From contig CM071598.1 of the NCBI GenBank assembly GCA_036435485.1, positions 194,535,148-194,599,147 on the forward strand: a DNA stretch of 64,000 nt, given 5' to 3'. Source of the stretch: Saposhnikovia divaricata. Taxonomy: Eukaryota > Streptophyta > Magnoliopsida > Apiales > Apiaceae. Below, in pieces: positions 60,938-64,000 of this stretch (position 1 is its first letter; every line of letters starts with the position of its first letter). The notes under the pieces were generated by a model. The model did no database searches, was not told the DNA's origin, and saw only the letters and a program-made list of their open reading frames with translations. The translations under genes and the position numbers were made by a program.

Positions 60938-62380
60938 TCACAGAAGACGAGCCCACTGCTCAAGAATATAGCAGCTGTAATTACAAGTAACAAACAGATG
61001 ATTTGATGTCTCCAAACTTCCAACACATAGAAAACAATGCTGTGGAAGAGAAATACCAAAGGAGGCCAGCCTGTCGAAGGTAGCAAATCTACCATGTGTT
61101 AAAATCCATTCATGATGCGCATACCTTAGGACACGCAATCTGTGCCAAACTAGTGAAAACCAAGGAACCTCCGGAAGTCTCCTACGAATGGAATTCCATA
61201 TGTTGCAGACTTTAACCTTTGAAACAGGAGTATCTCCCTGAAGAATAACATCTGTTTTCTCTAAATCAAATGGAGGGTAGTCAAATCCCTCTAACCACGG
61301 TCGAAGACCCTGTTGTATTATGTCGTGAGGCCTCGGCAACACCCACGAACCAGAGGCAATAAGATCATGGACAGTAGAAGAAGGACATGATCCAACTTGG
61401 GAGATAATGTGATCAGACATATCAGAGGCGAGAGTCGTCGAGTGCCACCATGGGTCAAACCATAAGGAAGTGTTTCGACCATCCCCCAAATTGTAAACCA
61501 GAAACTGCTTTGCCAAAGGACGAAGGTTTAGGATACTCCTCCAAATCCAAGAACAATCAGTAGGAATCTCCATACACCAGAATTTTCGTCTTTTAAGGAT
61601 TGTTCTGTTAATCCAAGAAGGCCAAAGAGTTGAGTGATTTCTGATAATTCTACACAAGAGATAAAGGTGCTGAGCTAAATTCCATTCCTTCGTATTTTTA
61701 AAACCAAGCCCTCCCTCTTGAATAGGAAGACAAACATTATCCCAACAAGTCTTTGCACCACCTGTACAGTTTACATCTCCCTTCCAAAGAAATCGAGAGA
61801 AGATTCTAGACAGACGTTTATGAACAACAACTGGCAAGAGAAAATGCTTAGACCAGTAAGACTGAATAGCAAATGAGACTGCCTTTAAAAGTTGAGCTCG
61901 ACCAGCTAAAGAGAGAAGCAAGGACGTCCAGCTTGTTATTCTGCTAGTAATCCTCTCAATAAGAGGAATGCAGTCATTAAACCTTAACTGCGATGAAATT
62001 AAAGGAAGCCCCAGAAATTTAGGCTGAAGATCACCTTGCGCAATACTGAACTCACTCTCAAACCAGGTTTTAAAATCAAGCGAACAATTCCCAAAATAAA
62101 CCGAACTTTTGTTGACATTAGGTGCCAAGCCACTCCAGGAAGCAAAATGATTCATACATTCCATAATATGAGGTATGGAGTCTTTATCACCATGTGAAAA
62201 GAGCATGACATCATCCGCATATAACAGATGGGTTAGCTTGAGATCTTTACACCTCCAGTGATACTTGAAGTTGTCCGGAACCTTAGAAAGCATGCTTGAC
62301 AAAATATTTAGGGCAATAGTAAACAGATAAGGGGAAATGGGATCCCCCTCACGAATATTTCTTACCCTGGAAAAACCCAC
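60938..62380 (-). pseudogene. LINE reverse transcriptase C-terminal half and zinc-binding domain (unit C)
   Basis: 480 codons with LLYADDVMLF intact. Private changes include P for A in DSIPHIM and H for R in MNHFASW; VVVHKR and KNTKEW are shared with B. Confidence 0.88.
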
Positions 62381-62429
62381 ATAAAGAACCGTTGACCTTA
62401 ATCGAATAGGAAGGAGTCGATATGCAAGC

Positions 62430-63038
62430 TTAAATCCAACCCATAAATTTATTCGGGAATTTCATGTGAGACAGAGCTGACATGAAAAAGTCCCAAGATA
62501 TCGAATCAAAAGCCTTATGTAAGTCCAACTTTATAGCACATTTAGCAGAACCTGTATGCCTAGAATACCCTCGAAATAATTCTTGGGCCATTAAGACATT
62601 GTTAGAGATTCTTCTCCCAGGAATAAAGGCTGATTGAGAGAGATGGAGGAGGCCAGGCAACACCCTTTTGAGTCTTCCTGCAAGGATCTTGGCAATACAT
62701 TTATATGCAATGGAACATAAAGAAATAGGTCTAAATTCCCTCATATTCGACGGAGTAGATACCTTAGGGATTAAGGCAATGACAGTGGAATTAATGGCCC
62801 TATGCATGACAGAGGTGTTGAAAAAATGAGTAATGGCTTCAGAAAAACCATCACCGACGATATCCCACATTGCCAAAAAGAATTCCACAGAGAAACCATC
62901 TGGGTCGGGGGCCTTATTCTTCTTCATAGACTTCAGCATTTTAAGAATAAAGTCCCTAGAAATAGGAGCCTCGAGAAAACCTGCATGCGTCTCCGTGATA
63001 TAGCTACAATCAATCCCATTGAAATCAGAGTTTGCCAA
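62430..63038 (-). pseudogene. LINE reverse transcriptase N-terminal half (unit C)
   Basis: 202 codons with KAPDPDGFSVEFF and LDLHKAFDSISW, ended by the same nonsense change as B. The upstream linker lies in a different frame. Confidence 0.85.
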
Positions 63039-63676
63039 ATTTTGAAAAGCACCAATAGAATTCTTGAAAAAATCACTGCAACGTTGGCGACATTAGACTG
63101 ACCATGCACAATGATATTTTCTGAATTTTCGATGGCCAAAATTTTGTTGTTATTCTAATTTGCTCGAACCTTATTAAAGAAATACTTTGTGTTACCATCA
63201 CCCAGAGAGAGCCAGTTGACCCTAGATTTTTGCCTAAGAAAAGACTCCTCCTCCTATAAAGAATTTTCCAAGTTAGCATTATATTTTCTCTTCACCAAGG
63301 AGAAAAATATTCGAACTGTCATGCATTAACTTCTCTTGAATGCCTTGAAGATTAAGACGAGCCAAATGCACGTTAGAAAGGACATTTCCATGTTGCCTAT
63401 TAATAATCTTCTACTCCTTCTTGACATTTTTAAGCATTCTTGCAAGAATAACCAACGGATCACCAAACCATTGGACATCCCAACCTTTCTTGACTGCAGG
63501 AAGAAAGCCCTCAAGGTTCAATATGTAATTGTAGAACTGAAATGGTTTAGAAGATTTTTCACGCACCATCGGAACAGATAGCATAAGAGGACAGTGATCC
63601 ATGAGCCCCTTCATTTTGACAGTGACTAAAGCTTCAGAGTCTTAAATTCAGAGCTTATCAGAGTCTTAAATTCAGT

Positions 63677-64000
63677 GCTTGGAACACTAAGTCAATGATG
63701 CCTGACATCAATGTGCTTAGTCCTTGAATGCTGAACTGGATTTTCTACAATTTTAGTAGCACTAGTATTATCACAAAATATAGGAATATTACTTAGTGTC
63801 ATACCATATTTCTTATCGAAAGAAGCTATGCACAACTTCTGTCAACTACAATGTACACATCTTCTGCAGTAGAAGTTGAGACAAATTTATGTTTCTTGCT
63901 TGCCCAAGAAATCAATATGTTTCCCAAGAATTGACAAGTACCTGTAGTGCTTTTCCTGTTTATCTTACGCCCTGCATAATCAAAGTCTGAATAGCCAATT
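63677..64000 (-). mobile_element. Copia RNase H fragment, minus strand (unit C, cut by window end)
   Basis: Same sequence as at 35792-36115 (IFCDNTSA, HSRTKHIDVRHH, SWASKKH). The window ends about 62 bp before the expected start of the CACTA element. Confidence 0.8.

Larger units (their letters stand above)
60533..63619 (-). mobile_element. L1-type LINE, 5'-truncated, minus strand (unit C)
   Basis: Same insertion as in A and B. It shares with B the stop after MGWI and the dinucleotide loss, and adds a few private changes. Confidence 0.9.
49974..64000 (+). repeat. Unit C of the tandem repeat (cut by window end)
   Basis: This is the third copy in the same orientation, ending inside the copia RNase H piece just before where the CACTA element would begin. 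Compared with A and B it has many substitutions and small indels up to about 52500. Beyond that it is nearly identical to B. It has its own 324-bp deletion in the Gypsy-type LTR and its own tiny LINE insertion at 50739. Confidence 0.95.

Noticed and set aside
1..64000. CRISPR arrays, bacterial operons, rRNA genes
   Set aside because: No spaced short repeats, Shine-Dalgarno-led gene rows or rRNA-like sequence are visible; the content is that of a plant nuclear genome.

Overview
The window looks like nuclear DNA of a flowering plant, probably a eudicot. It is AT-rich and contains spliced gene remnants with GT/AG borders, plant retrotransposons (Ty1/copia, L1-type LINE, a long Gypsy-type LTR), CACTA transposons and a PIF/Harbinger-type MITE. 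The recognisable host proteins (NF-YC, ARP3, the alpha subunit of the nascent polypeptide-associated complex) are plant-like. I see no intact host gene; every recognisable coding stretch is a fragment or carries stops, frameshifts or lost splice sites. The species cannot be named from the sequence.

The dominant feature is a direct tandem array of one very large unit. Unit A covers 1-21742 (its left end is outside the window), unit B covers 21743-49973 (28.2 kb) and unit C covers 49974-64000 (cut by the window end). The same content returns in the same order in each. From left to right a unit holds: a decayed copia gag; an AT-rich upstream region; a heat-shock-element promoter with an NF-YC-like pseudogene ('gene 1', with a MITE in its intron); a ~3.66 kb Gypsy-type solo LTR; a 5'-truncated plus-strand LINE; a second heat-shock-element promoter with an unrecognised broken gene ('gene 2'); a 3.1 kb minus-strand LINE; and a minus-strand copia RNase H piece split by a 9.25 kb CACTA element. 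That element carries NACalpha and ARP3 gene fragments and the remains of a second CACTA transposase. In unit B the other half of the split copia, an inverted copia piece and a further copia gag follow, leading into unit C.

The units are not simple copies of each other. The A/B join is a 7-bp microhomology that skips about 6 kb present between B and C. Unit A also lacks ~1.39 kb inside the CACTA element, with a templated filler at the scar. In the left ~3.4 kb A and B resemble each other and C is the outlier; further right B and C share mutations that A lacks, so the array is a mosaic. C alone carries a minute LINE insertion with a 20-bp target duplication.

No operon-like or joint function is visible. 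The genes most worth following are the CACTA element with captured ARP3/NACalpha exons, and the two gene bodies that share a homologous heat-shock-type leader.
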